From: Gammaproteobacteria bacterium
Lineage (GTDB): Bacteria > Pseudomonadota > Gammaproteobacteria > Nitrococcales > Nitrococcaceae
Length of the DNA stretch: 53,979 nucleotides
Reading direction: 5' to 3'
Assembly (NCBI GenBank): GCA_030433275.1
Contig: JAUILK010000024.1
Coordinates: 1-53,979, forward strand
Notes under the pieces: generated by a model
What the model was told of the DNA's origin: nothing
Seen by the model: only the letters and a program-made list of their open reading frames with translations
Databases searched by the model: none
In this document: piece after piece, positions 9,501-16,972 of the stretch
Numbering within the stretch: the first letter of the stretch is position 1
Layout: each line of letters opens with the position of its first letter
Program-made: the position numbers and the translations under genes

Positions 9501-9892
9501 TGGTGCAGTTGGCACCTACTCCGGGCGCAACCCCGGCGATCAGTGATTCACCCGCCGCGCTTGCCGAGTTGGTGCGGCGCACCCTTGCGTTACCGGTGAT
9601 AGTGGCGTTGCGGGCACGGCTGCTGGCGGAAGTGCCGATCTATAGTTGCTGTGCGGCGGCTGAGACCTCGCGGGCGGAAACGCTGATCTCGGGAGTCGTC
9701 GATGCACTCGCACTCGGTACCGACGGTGCCGTCGAAGCGGTGATCGACTGGAAAAGCGATATCGCTCCAAGCGAGCGCGTGCGCCGGCTCTACCGCGAGC
9801 AGGTGCGTGCCTATCTTGCTGCAACGCAGGCCAAGCGTGGGCTGGTCGTGTATATGAGTCTGTGCGAAGTGGACGAGATCACCGTGGCCTGA
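6539..9892 (+). CDS. AddA/RecB-like UvrD-family helicase-nuclease
   Basis: A 1117-residue superfamily 1A helicase with a C-terminal nuclease. Walker A is AGAGSGKT (Lys31), motif Ia is ITFTELAA, Walker B is VDEFQDTDPLQ (Asp392-Glu393), motif III is GDPKQAIYRFRGAD, then ITMHSAKGLEWP and LLYVAFTRAEQ. The nuclease motif IDWKSD (Asp1070, Lys1072) is followed by EQVRAYLAA. The GTG at 6539 overlaps the stop of the AddB-like gene (GTGA), the best start; an earlier in-frame start lies inside the upstream gene. Together the pair should unwind and resect DNA ends for RecA, replacing or supplementing RecBCD. Confidence 0.9.
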   Translation: MSELIDHRQRQRALTAIDSTLLVEAGAGSGKTALMAGRVVYSLAQGVEPGRIAAITFTELAAGQLLLRIRSFLERSLCGEIPAELQAAFPRGLSDTHAARLAAAREHLAELTATTIHGFCQQLIRPYPVEADIDPGAAIMDASAAELAWQDLLEAFLRERLEAAREDDPLAVFIEAAGANSAAEIERIARFLRRNRNISPIAAPDTTQRLESLHEAIIALTSWLQEQSCSEPTTVELVAELRVLVQAYRHALQHGANPAALMALAFDPPRCSAHTQKLTFRKWGRQGRWQSAASASGLSKAAGTVLSREGEALYQAVGTACTALQGAIASGAFEQLAESLHPFLERYQSYKRAAALLDFDDLLATACALLRDPANEPVRRALSARYRYILVDEFQDTDPLQVEILWRLCGEGAPEAPWQERMLRAGALFCVGDPKQAIYRFRGADVATYVAARDRLKAADPECILEITANFRSYRPILDWVNERFAAPLAIAGQPGFQPLAATRTPPDDTPRVVRLAVSVDVAGDQPRPSECREAEAQRVAELCQRLIGRYSIQAGRRPRPCRPGDIALLAPSGTELWRYERALEERGIPVASQAGKGFFRRQEIQDLIAITRVLADARDTVALGALLRGPLVGLTEEALLDIVDQLPPSANCAGPARLTLWTEPAAVADTLARATLEILQALSAQALVTTPFALLGQAVAELHVRPLLMHRHPGGAERALANVELFLEMSKPYAVRGLFAFAADMRARWEDAEAGTEGRPDAQEHAVHLITMHSAKGLEWPVVIPVNTVSEGRAAGGPLLDRSDQRINYYLGAFRPERYVMALDEEKAEQRHEQVRLLYVAFTRAEQLLVLPQPLEAESGWFGLLDLCLDKLPTLDDEGWGSARPERAPEPVINGQDRVRFQYEAQRIHAAHRALVWRRPSDHEPFGAVSNVADESSVFAESAVDAVSTAEGGALRGTVLHKLMEEVLTEEVDEAAQALQTRAADLLVQLAPTPGATPAISDSPAALAELVRRTLALPVIVALRARLLAEVPIYSCCAAAETSRAETLISGVVDALALGTDGAVEAVIDWKSDIAPSERVRRLYREQVRAYLAATQAKRGLVVYMSLCEVDEITVA

Positions 9893-10007
9893 TCTTTGCC
9901 GCGAAGTCACTTGCTGCAGCCGCCCGGCGACACGCCCGATGGCGGTGAAGAAGACGCACCGGCGTTCTATGCTGAAGGCAAGCCCCGTATTTTTACCGGA
10001 GGCATTC

Positions 10008-11009
10008 ATGAGCGAAGCCGAGCTGGCATTGTTCGCATTGGGCGCGACCCGTGAGTATGGCCAGCAGATCGCCGCCTATCTGGGAGACGAGCTCGCGAGT
10101 CATGAGGAGCGTGCCTTCGAGGACGGCGAGCACAAGAGTCGGCCGTTGGAGGGCGTTCGGGGACGCGATGTTTATGTGCTGCACTCCCTCTATCAGGGTG
10201 CGAGCGAGGGCGTCAACGACAAGTTGGTACGGCTGTTGTTCTTTTTGGGGGCGCTCAGGGACGCGCAGGCAGGCTGTCTTACAGCGGTCATCCCGTATCT
10301 GGCATACGCGCGCAAGGACCGCCGCACCAAGCCGCGCGACCCCGTTACGACTCGGTACGTCGCGCAGCTTCTGGAGGCCGTGGGGGTGAATCGGGTGTTG
10401 GCTATGGATGTGCACAACGTTGCCGCCTTCGAGAACGCCTTTCGAGTGCCGGTTTTCAACTTGGAAGCCGGTGCGTTGTTCGTACGCGCGCTCTGCCGCC
10501 AGGTGGGTGACTCCGAGTTGGTTGTTGTCTCGCCCGATGCCGGCGGCTACAAACGCGCGGAACGGTTGCGGGAACTGCTCGCGCAGCAGCAGGGTCGTTT
10601 ACCCGGCATAGCGTTCCTGGAGAAAAAGCGCAGCGACGAGGTGGTCTCGGGGGAGGCGTTGGTTGGTGAGGTCTCGGGCCGCATCGCCGTGATCGTCGAT
10701 GATCTGATCAGCACGGGGGGCACGCTCGTCAAAGCCGTTGTGGCTTGCCGGAAGGCCGGGGCGAGGGCGGTCTATGCGGCGGTCACACATGGTCTTTTCA
10801 CCGGCGCGGCCAGCCATGTGTTGGCACAGGCACCGCTCGAGCGGCTGTTCGTGGCCGATACGGTCTCGCCTTTCCGGCTGGGCGCCGAGGTTTTGCAGGA
10901 TCGAGTCACGGTGGTGCCGACCGCGCCGCTGCTGGGCGAAGCGATTCGGCGGCTGCATCGAAATGGCTCATTAAGTGAGTTGCCCACCGTCTTTCTCGAT
11001 CAAGGTTAA
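10008..11009 (+). CDS. Ribose-phosphate pyrophosphokinase family protein
   Basis: A 333-residue PRPP-synthetase-like enzyme, which transfers pyrophosphate from ATP to ribose 5-phosphate. Seen are the N-terminal FEDGEHKSRPLEGVRGRDVYV segment, AYARKDRRTKPRDPVTT, SPDAGGYKRA and the PRPP-binding loop VDDLISTGGTL (Asp231-Asp232). ATG 10008 has GGAGG five bases upstream and is preferred over an ATG at 9939 that lacks a site. It is more divergent than a housekeeping Prs, so it may be a second paralogue or act on another pentose phosphate. It lies 115 bases after the helicase gene, so co-transcription is possible. Confidence 0.8.
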   Translation: MSEAELALFALGATREYGQQIAAYLGDELASHEERAFEDGEHKSRPLEGVRGRDVYVLHSLYQGASEGVNDKLVRLLFFLGALRDAQAGCLTAVIPYLAYARKDRRTKPRDPVTTRYVAQLLEAVGVNRVLAMDVHNVAAFENAFRVPVFNLEAGALFVRALCRQVGDSELVVVSPDAGGYKRAERLRELLAQQQGRLPGIAFLEKKRSDEVVSGEALVGEVSGRIAVIVDDLISTGGTLVKAVVACRKAGARAVYAAVTHGLFTGAASHVLAQAPLERLFVADTVSPFRLGAEVLQDRVTVVPTAPLLGEAIRRLHRNGSLSELPTVFLDQG

Positions 11010-11126
11010 AGCGAGCGCATATGAGCGAAGCTCTTGTAACCGGGATGACCGCGGGTACCGCTTGCCGGTTCGGGCGCAGAGCGCGGTAGCGCATCCCTTG
11101 CTCCAGCAGCCGTTCTCATCCGTAGC

Positions 11127-12551
11127 TTATTTGCCCAAGGCCCAAGCGGCCGGTTCCTCGCATAACGGCAAGTCCGGGGTTCGGCGGTGGCGGTCGAGTT
11201 CGCGCCGAGCCGCCTGCAGCGCCGAGCGCAGGCCTTCCTCGACCACCGGATGGTAGAAGGGCAGCTGCAGCACTTCATCGACCGTCAGGCCCTGCTGTAT
11301 GACCCAAGCCAGCAGGTGTGCCAAATGCTCGCCGTCGGGTGCGGCCATTTCCGCGCCGAGCAACCGCGCGTCCGCAGTGGCGGCGTAGACCCTCAGGCAA
11401 CCGGCATTGCGCCCGGCCATGAGCGCACGTCCTTGTTGAGAGAAATCGGCTTCTCCGACGACAACGTGTGCGCGGTTGAGCTCTGCATAGCTTTGCCCCA
11501 CGCGTGCGGCGTTGGGTTCAGTGAAAACGATGCCGAGTGCGGTGCGGCGGGTCAGGCACTGTGCATCGGGATGCAGTGCAAAATAAGCGGCGATGCGGCC
11601 ATCGTCTGCAGCTTCGTGAAGGACAGGGCGCGCGCCGTTGACATCGCCGGCGATGTAGATCGGGTGTTTGCCGAGGCGCCGCGTTGCCGGATCGAATGCG
11701 GGTATTCCCCGCTTATCGAGTTCCACGTCAAGATTTTCGAGGCCCAGGTCCTCGAGGTTGGGGCGACGCCCGAGGCTGGCGAGCACCCAATCTACCTCCA
11801 CGGCCCGAGTACCGGTATGCACACGTATCGCATTGTAGTCTGCGGATTCGAGGTGTACCTCGGTTCCGGTGAAGACCTGCATGTCCGCGCGCAGGCAGCG
11901 GATCAGCGCCTGCGAGACTTGCGGATCGGTCAGCCCGGCCACGGTTTCAGCGCGGGTAAAACCGGCAACCTGCAAGCCTAGCTGTGCCAATGCTTGGCCG
12001 AGTTCGGCGCCGACGGCGCCGAGGCCGATGACGCCCACACGCGGCAATAGATCTTCCTGTTCGAAGAGGTCGTCGGAGGTCAGTACTCGATTCCCAAACT
12101 TCCGCCAAGGCTCCGGCAGCACGGGCCGGCTGCCGGTGGCGATAACCGTTGCCTCTGCCTCGATCCGCTCACCGCTGAGCTCCAGTGTATGCGGGTCGAG
12201 AAAGTGTGGCCGTCCCCGCAGGCTACGCTCACCGAGTGACTCGGCGAGCCGAATCGGGCCGGCAATGAAACGATCGCGCAGGCTTCGCACTCGTTCGAGC
12301 ACGGCCGGCAAGTCCACCGAGAGCGCCTCGGTACCGCGCACGCCGGCCTCGGCGAGAAAAGTACGACCGTGAAAAGCATGGGACGAAGCGAGTAGGGCTT
12401 TGGAGGGCATGCAGCCCACCCGTGCGCAGGTGGTACCATAGGGGCCGTCGTTGATGAGCACCACGTCGGGCGTGATGCGTTGGGCTTCCTTGAGCGCGGT
12501 TAAGCCGGCGGTGCCGGCGCCGATGATCGCCAAACGTACTCTGCGAGCCAT
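11127..12551 (-). CDS. Dihydrolipoyl dehydrogenase-like FAD/NAD disulfide oxidoreductase
   Basis: A 474-residue class I pyridine nucleotide-disulfide oxidoreductase. The FAD-binding AIIGAGTAGL opens the protein, the redox-active pair is Cys42 and Cys47 in GTTCARVGCMPSKAL, a central NAD-binding GVIGLGAVGAELGQ follows, and the C-terminal His434-Glu439 pair (HPVVEE) matches the catalytic dyad of lipoamide dehydrogenase. The ATG at 12551 sits behind AGAGGTGA; a GTG inside that site was rejected. No 2-oxoacid dehydrogenase subunits are adjacent, so it may serve another disulfide substrate, as in stand-alone members of the family. It is convergent with the PRPP-synthetase-like gene. Confidence 0.85.
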   Translation of the reverse strand: MARRVRLAIIGAGTAGLTALKEAQRITPDVVLINDGPYGTTCARVGCMPSKALLASSHAFHGRTFLAEAGVRGTEALSVDLPAVLERVRSLRDRFIAGPIRLAESLGERSLRGRPHFLDPHTLELSGERIEAEATVIATGSRPVLPEPWRKFGNRVLTSDDLFEQEDLLPRVGVIGLGAVGAELGQALAQLGLQVAGFTRAETVAGLTDPQVSQALIRCLRADMQVFTGTEVHLESADYNAIRVHTGTRAVEVDWVLASLGRRPNLEDLGLENLDVELDKRGIPAFDPATRRLGKHPIYIAGDVNGARPVLHEAADDGRIAAYFALHPDAQCLTRRTALGIVFTEPNAARVGQSYAELNRAHVVVGEADFSQQGRALMAGRNAGCLRVYAATADARLLGAEMAAPDGEHLAHLLAWVIQQGLTVDEVLQLPFYHPVVEEGLRSALQAARRELDRHRRTPDLPLCEEPAAWALGK

Positions 12552-12585
12552 AGCGTTCACCTCTAGCTGGAATCCCTTTGGTAAA

Positions 12586-12754
12586 TCAATGGCACTTACC
12601 TAAGTGATCAGGTTTCGCGATATTCGCTCCGAGGGCCGCCGTAAATCCATCCGTGGAGGCTCGCTTGCCGCGTCCATGCGGCAAAACGCCCTCGGATCGA
12701 ATACCACGAAACTCTTTCGGTTCGTTGTAAGTCGGTAAAGATAAGTGCCATTCC
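12586..12754 (+). repeat. MITE-like hairpin element, copy A
   Basis: A 169-bp non-coding element with terminal inverted repeats AATGGCACTTA (12588-12598) and TAAGTGCCATT (12742-12752), flanked by the 9-base near-duplicates TTTGGTAAA (12577-12585) and TTTGGTAGA (12755-12763). The interior is itself a long imperfect palindrome: GTTTCG, TATTCG and TCCGAGGGC on the left pair with GCCCTCGGA, CGAATA and CGAAAC on the right, around a core hairpin TTGCCGC..GCGGCAA. A second copy in opposite orientation lies at 16772-16938. It occupies most of the divergent spacer between the lipoamide-dehydrogenase-like gene and the alcohol dehydrogenase gene. Confidence 0.8.
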
Positions 12755-12894
12755 TTTGGTAGATTATAGAGTTACGGCATCACCGGAGCCGAACCGGCGG
12801 TTGCCGCCATCATTCAGGCAAACTTGCGCCCCGATGGATTGCGGGTCAACCACTCAAAGCACTCTGCGACGACCAAAGATCAGGAGCTTTATCA

Positions 12895-13911
12895 ATGAAA
12901 GCTGTCGCTCTCACCTATTATCTTCCTGTCGATAACCCGAAAGCGTTTCTTGACGTGGATCTACCCAAGCCTGCAGCTTTAGGTCGTGACCTTCTGGTCT
13001 CTGTAAAGGCCGTATCAGTCAATCCGGTCGATACCAAGGTCCGCAGACCAAAAAGCAAAGTGGAAGACCCCCCGCGCGTTCTTGGTTGGGATGCCAGCGG
13101 GATTGTCGAAGCCGTCGGCCCGGAAGTCACGCTCTTCAAGGCGGGGGATGAGGTCTATTATGCCGGCGACATCACCCGGTCCGGTTCGGACGCAGAATTT
13201 CAGCTGGTGGACGAGCGCATCGTCGGATTTAAGCCGAAGAGCCTCGGTTTTGCCGAAGCCGCAGCGCTGCCGCTGACAACGCTCACTGCCTACGAGGCTT
13301 TCTTTGATCGTCTCGGTATCGACCGTGATGGTGGCGACAAAGAACAGTCGGTGCTCATCATCGGGGCGGGTGGTGGTGTTGGCTCGATTGCCATTCAGCT
13401 TGCCAAGACGGCCGGGCTTGTCGTCATTGCCACGGCCTCGCGCCCGGAGACGACCAGCTGGATCAAAGAGCTTGGCGCAGACCATGTTGTCAATCACCGC
13501 GAACCCATGGTTGAGCAAGTGCGTGCCCTCGGATTCCAGCATGTCGATCACATCGCGATTTTCAACGATATGCGCCACTGGGAAACGGCGGTCGAGCTGA
13601 TCCGGCCCCAAGGCGGCATCGTCTCCATCGACGAGACCGATCTGCCGATGCCGATGGAAGGCATGAAGATGAAATCGGCCAGCTTCCACTGGGAGTTCAT
13701 GTTCGCGCGTGCCATGCATCAGACGCCGGACATGATCGAGCAGCACAAACTGCTGACCTGGGTGGCCGAGGAGATCGACGCCGGCCGCATCCGCACGACC
13801 GTCAACAAGGTGTTCACCCCGATCAATGCCGCCAACATGCGCGAGGCGCACCGACTGGTCGAAACCGGTACTGCCAAGGGAAAGATCGTGCTGGAAGGCT
13901 GGACCAGCTGA
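12895..13911 (+). CDS. MDR-family alcohol dehydrogenase / quinone oxidoreductase-like
   Basis: A 338-residue medium-chain dehydrogenase/reductase resembling the zinc-binding alcohol dehydrogenase family typified by TIGR02817. An N-terminal GroES-like domain contains VSVNPVDTKVR and VLGWDASGIVEAVG; the nucleotide-binding domain carries GAGGGVGSIAIQLAK near residue 160. The usual cysteine ligands for the structural zinc are not apparent, so it is closer to NADPH:quinone reductases in mechanism. AGGAG precedes the ATG with suitable spacing. It is monocistronic by spacing and its promoter lies next to hairpin element A. Confidence 0.85.
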   Translation: MKAVALTYYLPVDNPKAFLDVDLPKPAALGRDLLVSVKAVSVNPVDTKVRRPKSKVEDPPRVLGWDASGIVEAVGPEVTLFKAGDEVYYAGDITRSGSDAEFQLVDERIVGFKPKSLGFAEAAALPLTTLTAYEAFFDRLGIDRDGGDKEQSVLIIGAGGGVGSIAIQLAKTAGLVVIATASRPETTSWIKELGADHVVNHREPMVEQVRALGFQHVDHIAIFNDMRHWETAVELIRPQGGIVSIDETDLPMPMEGMKMKSASFHWEFMFARAMHQTPDMIEQHKLLTWVAEEIDAGRIRTTVNKVFTPINAANMREAHRLVETGTAKGKIVLEGWTS

Positions 13912-14095
13912 CACCGCGCGATTAGGCCGTTCTGACGCCGCTTATCTCGGAGCACGCCAGCCCCTATGGGCGATCGGCCTCGACATGAATGCCTGGTTGT
14001 CATCACTCTGAATTGAAAGGGCGGCGGGTGACACGACTGCTTGTTCTGCCCCTATGATCGTGCCAGGCTTGCCAAAGCCAATGCGGGAGGACGTA

Positions 14096-14158
14096 ATGTT
14101 CGCTGAGCTTTGCCAGGCGGGGCGCAGCCCGTTTCGCCTTGAGTGTGTACCGGCTTGA
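14096..14158 (+). CDS. Possible 20-codon leader peptide before truD
   Basis: ATG 14096 has a strong GGGAGGA site six bases upstream and opens a 20-residue frame whose TGA (14156-14158) overlaps the probable TTG start of truD as TTGA. The truD start itself has no Shine-Dalgarno. This fits translational coupling, with the leader delivering ribosomes to truD. It could instead be a fortuitous frame, or a sign of a frameshift in a longer truD. No similarity to a known peptide is recognised. Confidence 0.4.
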   Translation: MFAELCQAGRSPFRLECVPA

Positions 14159-15228
14159 ACAGCGGGGATCTCAAGCCTGCGAATCCGCTTTTGACCCGCG
14201 TGCTACCGGCTCACGGACCGCCGCTCGGCCGCGCGTGGTTCAAAAGCGTTGCCGAGGATTTCCAGGTCACAGAAATACCGCGAGTCCAACCGGACGGGCA
14301 GGGCGAGCACCTGCTCGTCGAGATCCGCAAACGCGGCCTCACCACCGCCGAGGCGATCGAGCGGCTTGCTGGCTTTCTCGGCGTAGCGCCCCGCGCCGTC
14401 GGTCATGCCGGGCGCAAGGACCGCAACGCGGTAACCACCCAGTGGTTGAGCGTGCACCAGCCCGGCAGCGGGAATCTACCGGCGCCGGGGGCGATTGCTC
14501 CAGGGCTCGAACTTCTGAGTACGGCTCGGCATAGCCGCAAGCTCCGGGTCGGCGCCCTGGCCGGCAACCGTTTCCACATTCGGCTGCGCGGTATAGACGT
14601 GCCTCGTGCCGCGGCGGACCGACGGTTATTGCGTATCGTTCATCGCGGCGTGCCCAACTATTTCGGCCGTCAGCGCTTCGGCCGCGGCGGGGAGAACGTG
14701 GCCAAGGCTCTTGCCTGGCAACGCGGCGAATTAACGATCCGCCGGCGCGACGTCCAAGGGCTGTTGTTGTCGGCGGTGCGTGCGGAGTGCTTCAATCGAG
14801 TGCTTCACCACCGGGTGGAAACCGGCACTTGGGAGCGTGCTCTGACTGGCGACTGGATGATTCTCGATGGCCGCGGCAGCGTTTTTGCGGCCGCCGATGA
14901 GTCACCGGCGCGGCTCGCCCAGCGTCTGGCCTTGCAGACGATCCACCCGACCGGGCCATTGCCCGGGGTGGGCGAGCCACTGGTAACCGATAAGGTTCAG
15001 CGGCTGGAGCAAGCCGTGCTCGACGAGATCCCTGAACTGATGGCGTTGCTGATCCGGCGCAAAGTCAGTGCTCAGCGTCGGGCGCTGCGCCTGCGGGTGG
15101 CTGAGCTCGCTTGGTGGTGGCCGGCCGTGGACGAGCTGGTAGTCGGATTTCGGTTACCGCCTGGGGCCTATGCAACGACGGTGCTAGCCGAATGCTTCGA
15201 GCTCATCGAACCGACTGGAGCTGAATAA
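14155..15228 (+). CDS. truD: tRNA pseudouridine(13) synthase TruD
   Basis: A 357-residue pseudouridine synthase that modifies U13 of tRNA(Glu). The catalytic aspartate is Asp89 in GRKDRNAVTTQW, equivalent to Asp80 of E. coli. Other family blocks are KSVAEDFQVTEI, RHSRKLRVGALAGNRF and VPNYFGRQRFGRGGEN, and the C-terminal LPPGAYATTVLAE. TTG at 14155 gives an N-terminal extension similar in length to the Pseudomonas protein; GTG at 14143 or GTG at 14200 are alternatives. It appears coupled to an upstream leader frame. A REP-like palindrome follows the stop and separates it from the photolyase gene. Confidence 0.9.
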   Translation: MNSGDLKPANPLLTRVLPAHGPPLGRAWFKSVAEDFQVTEIPRVQPDGQGEHLLVEIRKRGLTTAEAIERLAGFLGVAPRAVGHAGRKDRNAVTTQWLSVHQPGSGNLPAPGAIAPGLELLSTARHSRKLRVGALAGNRFHIRLRGIDVPRAAADRRLLRIVHRGVPNYFGRQRFGRGGENVAKALAWQRGELTIRRRDVQGLLLSAVRAECFNRVLHHRVETGTWERALTGDWMILDGRGSVFAAADESPARLAQRLALQTIHPTGPLPGVGEPLVTDKVQRLEQAVLDEIPELMALLIRRKVSAQRRALRLRVAELAWWWPAVDELVVGFRLPPGAYATTVLAECFELIEPTGAE

Positions 15229-15232
15229 ATTT

Positions 15233-15296
15233 TCTGTTCGTGCTTCGGCAAGGTTTGCCTGAGCCAGTCGAAGGGCTCAGCAGGAACGGAATTTTT
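15233..15296. repeat. REP-like palindromic repeat between truD and photolyase gene
   Basis: An inner perfect stem CTGAGCC (15259-15265) / GGCTCAG (15274-15280) with loop AGTCGAAG is nested in outer arms CTGTTCGTGCT and AGCAGGAACGG. This is the arrangement of the widespread proteobacterial repeat containing GAGCC-GTCGAAGG-CTCAG. It may act as a transcription or mRNA-stability boundary. Only one copy is in the window. Confidence 0.6.
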
Positions 15297-15323
15297 CGGA
15301 GCTTCGCGAGAGAGACTTTATGT

Positions 15324-16763
15324 ATGTCGGATCGAGCGCCCGTTCTGTTCTGGTTCCGGCGCGATCTGCGCTTCTCGGACCACCCCGGCCTTGTGGCTTG
15401 CCAGGCTGCGCGTGTACCGGTTATCCCGGTCTTTATCCTCGATCCGCAGACAGAAGCGCTGGGCGCCGCTGCCAAGTGGCGCCTCGGGCTGGCCATTGCC
15501 AGTTTCCGCAAGCGTTTGCAGGCAATCGGCAGCGATTTGATCCTACGCCGCGGCCCGGCAAAGGAGACGCTGCTGGAACTGCTGGAAGAGACCGGCGCTT
15601 GCGGGGTGCATTGGTCGCGTAACTATACGCCTGATGAGATTGAACGCGATCAGGAGGTGAAGATTGCGTTCAAAAGGGCGGGGCGGTACGCGGTGAGTCA
15701 TCCCGGCCATACGCTCATCGAGCCTTGGGCGGTTTCGCCGGCATCGCGCGATCACTTTCGAGTCTATTCGCCGTATTGGCGGGCGTTCGAGACAATCGAA
15801 ATCGCCCCCGTCGTGCCGGATATCGAAGCGTTGCCCGCGCCCGCGCTATGGCCCCGCTCGGATAATCTGGCGGAGTGGCGGTTGGATGCTGCGATGAACC
15901 GTGGCGCGGAGGTGGTGGCACGGTATGCCTGCGTTGGCGAGCAGGCCGCCCTCGAGCGGTTTGCCGCCTTCCTCGACAAACCCTGGAGCACTTACCAGAA
16001 TGGGCGTGATCGCCTCGATCTGGCAGCGACATCGTTGCTCTCGGAAAACCTCACTTATGGGGAAATATCCCCGCGAACCATCTGGCACGGGGTGTGTGCG
16101 AGCGGGGGCGACCAGGAGAAAGGCGGCGAGACGTTTCTCAAGGAGCTCGTCTGGCGTGAGTTCGCCTATCACCTCATCTACCACACGCCCCATATCACGC
16201 AGCGCAATTGGCGCGCCGAATGGGATGCTTTCCCGTGGCGCGGCGATAATGAACAGGCGGCGCGGTGGCGCAAGGGGCTGACGGGGGAGCCGGTAATCGA
16301 CGCGGCGATGCGGCAGATGTATGTGACTGGCATTATGCACAATAGGGCTCGGATGTTGGTGGCGAGTTATCTGACCAAACACCTCATGACCCATTGGAAG
16401 GTCGGAATGGATTGGTTTGCGCAGTGCCTCATCGATTGGGATCCGGCCGCTAACGCGCTGGGTTGGCAATGGGCCGCCGGCAGCGGCCCGGATGCGGCAC
16501 CGTTTTTCCGGGTGTTCAATCCGGCTACCCAGGCGGAGAAATTCGATCCCGACGCGGCCTATCGCAGGCGCTACGTGGCCGAGCTCGCAGGCGATGATCC
16601 GGGTGCGGCGGCGTTGGCTTATTTCGATGCCTGTCCGCGCCGCTGGGGACTTGATCCGGCGCAAAAGTATCCTGAGACGCCGCTGATCGAACTCAAGCGC
16701 GGGCGAGAGCGCGCGCTTGAGGCGTATCAGCATTATGTGGTCAAAAGCAAACCCATAATTTGA
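15324..16763 (+). CDS. Deoxyribodipyrimidine photolyase (class I)
   Basis: A 479-residue light-driven flavoenzyme that splits cyclobutane pyrimidine dimers. The N-terminal antenna domain starts APVLFWFRRDLRFSDHPGL; the FAD domain carries WSTYQNGRDRLDLAATS, ELVWREFAYHLIYHTP and TGIMHNRARMLVASYLTKHL, ending with WAAGSGPDAAPFFRVFNP, the signature of class I photolyases. The tryptophans of the electron-transfer chain seem present. ATG 15324 follows GAGAGAGA and aligns with the usual N-terminus; the frame opens earlier without family similarity. Element copy B starts within a few bases of the stop codon. Confidence 0.92.
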   Translation: MSDRAPVLFWFRRDLRFSDHPGLVACQAARVPVIPVFILDPQTEALGAAAKWRLGLAIASFRKRLQAIGSDLILRRGPAKETLLELLEETGACGVHWSRNYTPDEIERDQEVKIAFKRAGRYAVSHPGHTLIEPWAVSPASRDHFRVYSPYWRAFETIEIAPVVPDIEALPAPALWPRSDNLAEWRLDAAMNRGAEVVARYACVGEQAALERFAAFLDKPWSTYQNGRDRLDLAATSLLSENLTYGEISPRTIWHGVCASGGDQEKGGETFLKELVWREFAYHLIYHTPHITQRNWRAEWDAFPWRGDNEQAARWRKGLTGEPVIDAAMRQMYVTGIMHNRARMLVASYLTKHLMTHWKVGMDWFAQCLIDWDPAANALGWQWAAGSGPDAAPFFRVFNPATQAEKFDPDAAYRRRYVAELAGDDPGAAALAYFDACPRRWGLDPAQKYPETPLIELKRGRERALEAYQHYVVKSKPII

Positions 16764-16771
16764 GCCTGACG

Positions 16772-16938
16772 CGAATAGTACTTAATTTGCCGACTTGCAG
16801 CGGGCAGGCAGGGTTTCGTGGTGTTCGATCCGAGGGCGTTTGCCGCATGGATGCGGCAAGCGGGCCTCCAAGGATGGATTTATGGCGTCCCTCAGATCGA
16901 ATAGCGCGAAACCCAATCATTTAAGTAAGTGCTATTCG
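16772..16938 (-). repeat. MITE-like hairpin element, copy B
   Basis: The second copy, inverted relative to 12586-12754 and about four fifths identical to it by eye. Its ends are AATAGTACTTA (16774-16784) and TAAGTGCTATT (16926-16936). It is flanked by AGCCTGACG (16763-16771) and AGCCTGACA (16939-16947), a 9-base duplication with one mismatch. The left duplication begins on the last base of the photolyase stop codon, and the right one is 25 bases before the acetolactate synthase start. The core hairpin TTGCCGCAT/ATGCGGCAA is conserved. Confidence 0.8.
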
Positions 16939-16972
16939 AGCCTGACACCGCAGGAAAGGGAGTAGCAAAGCG

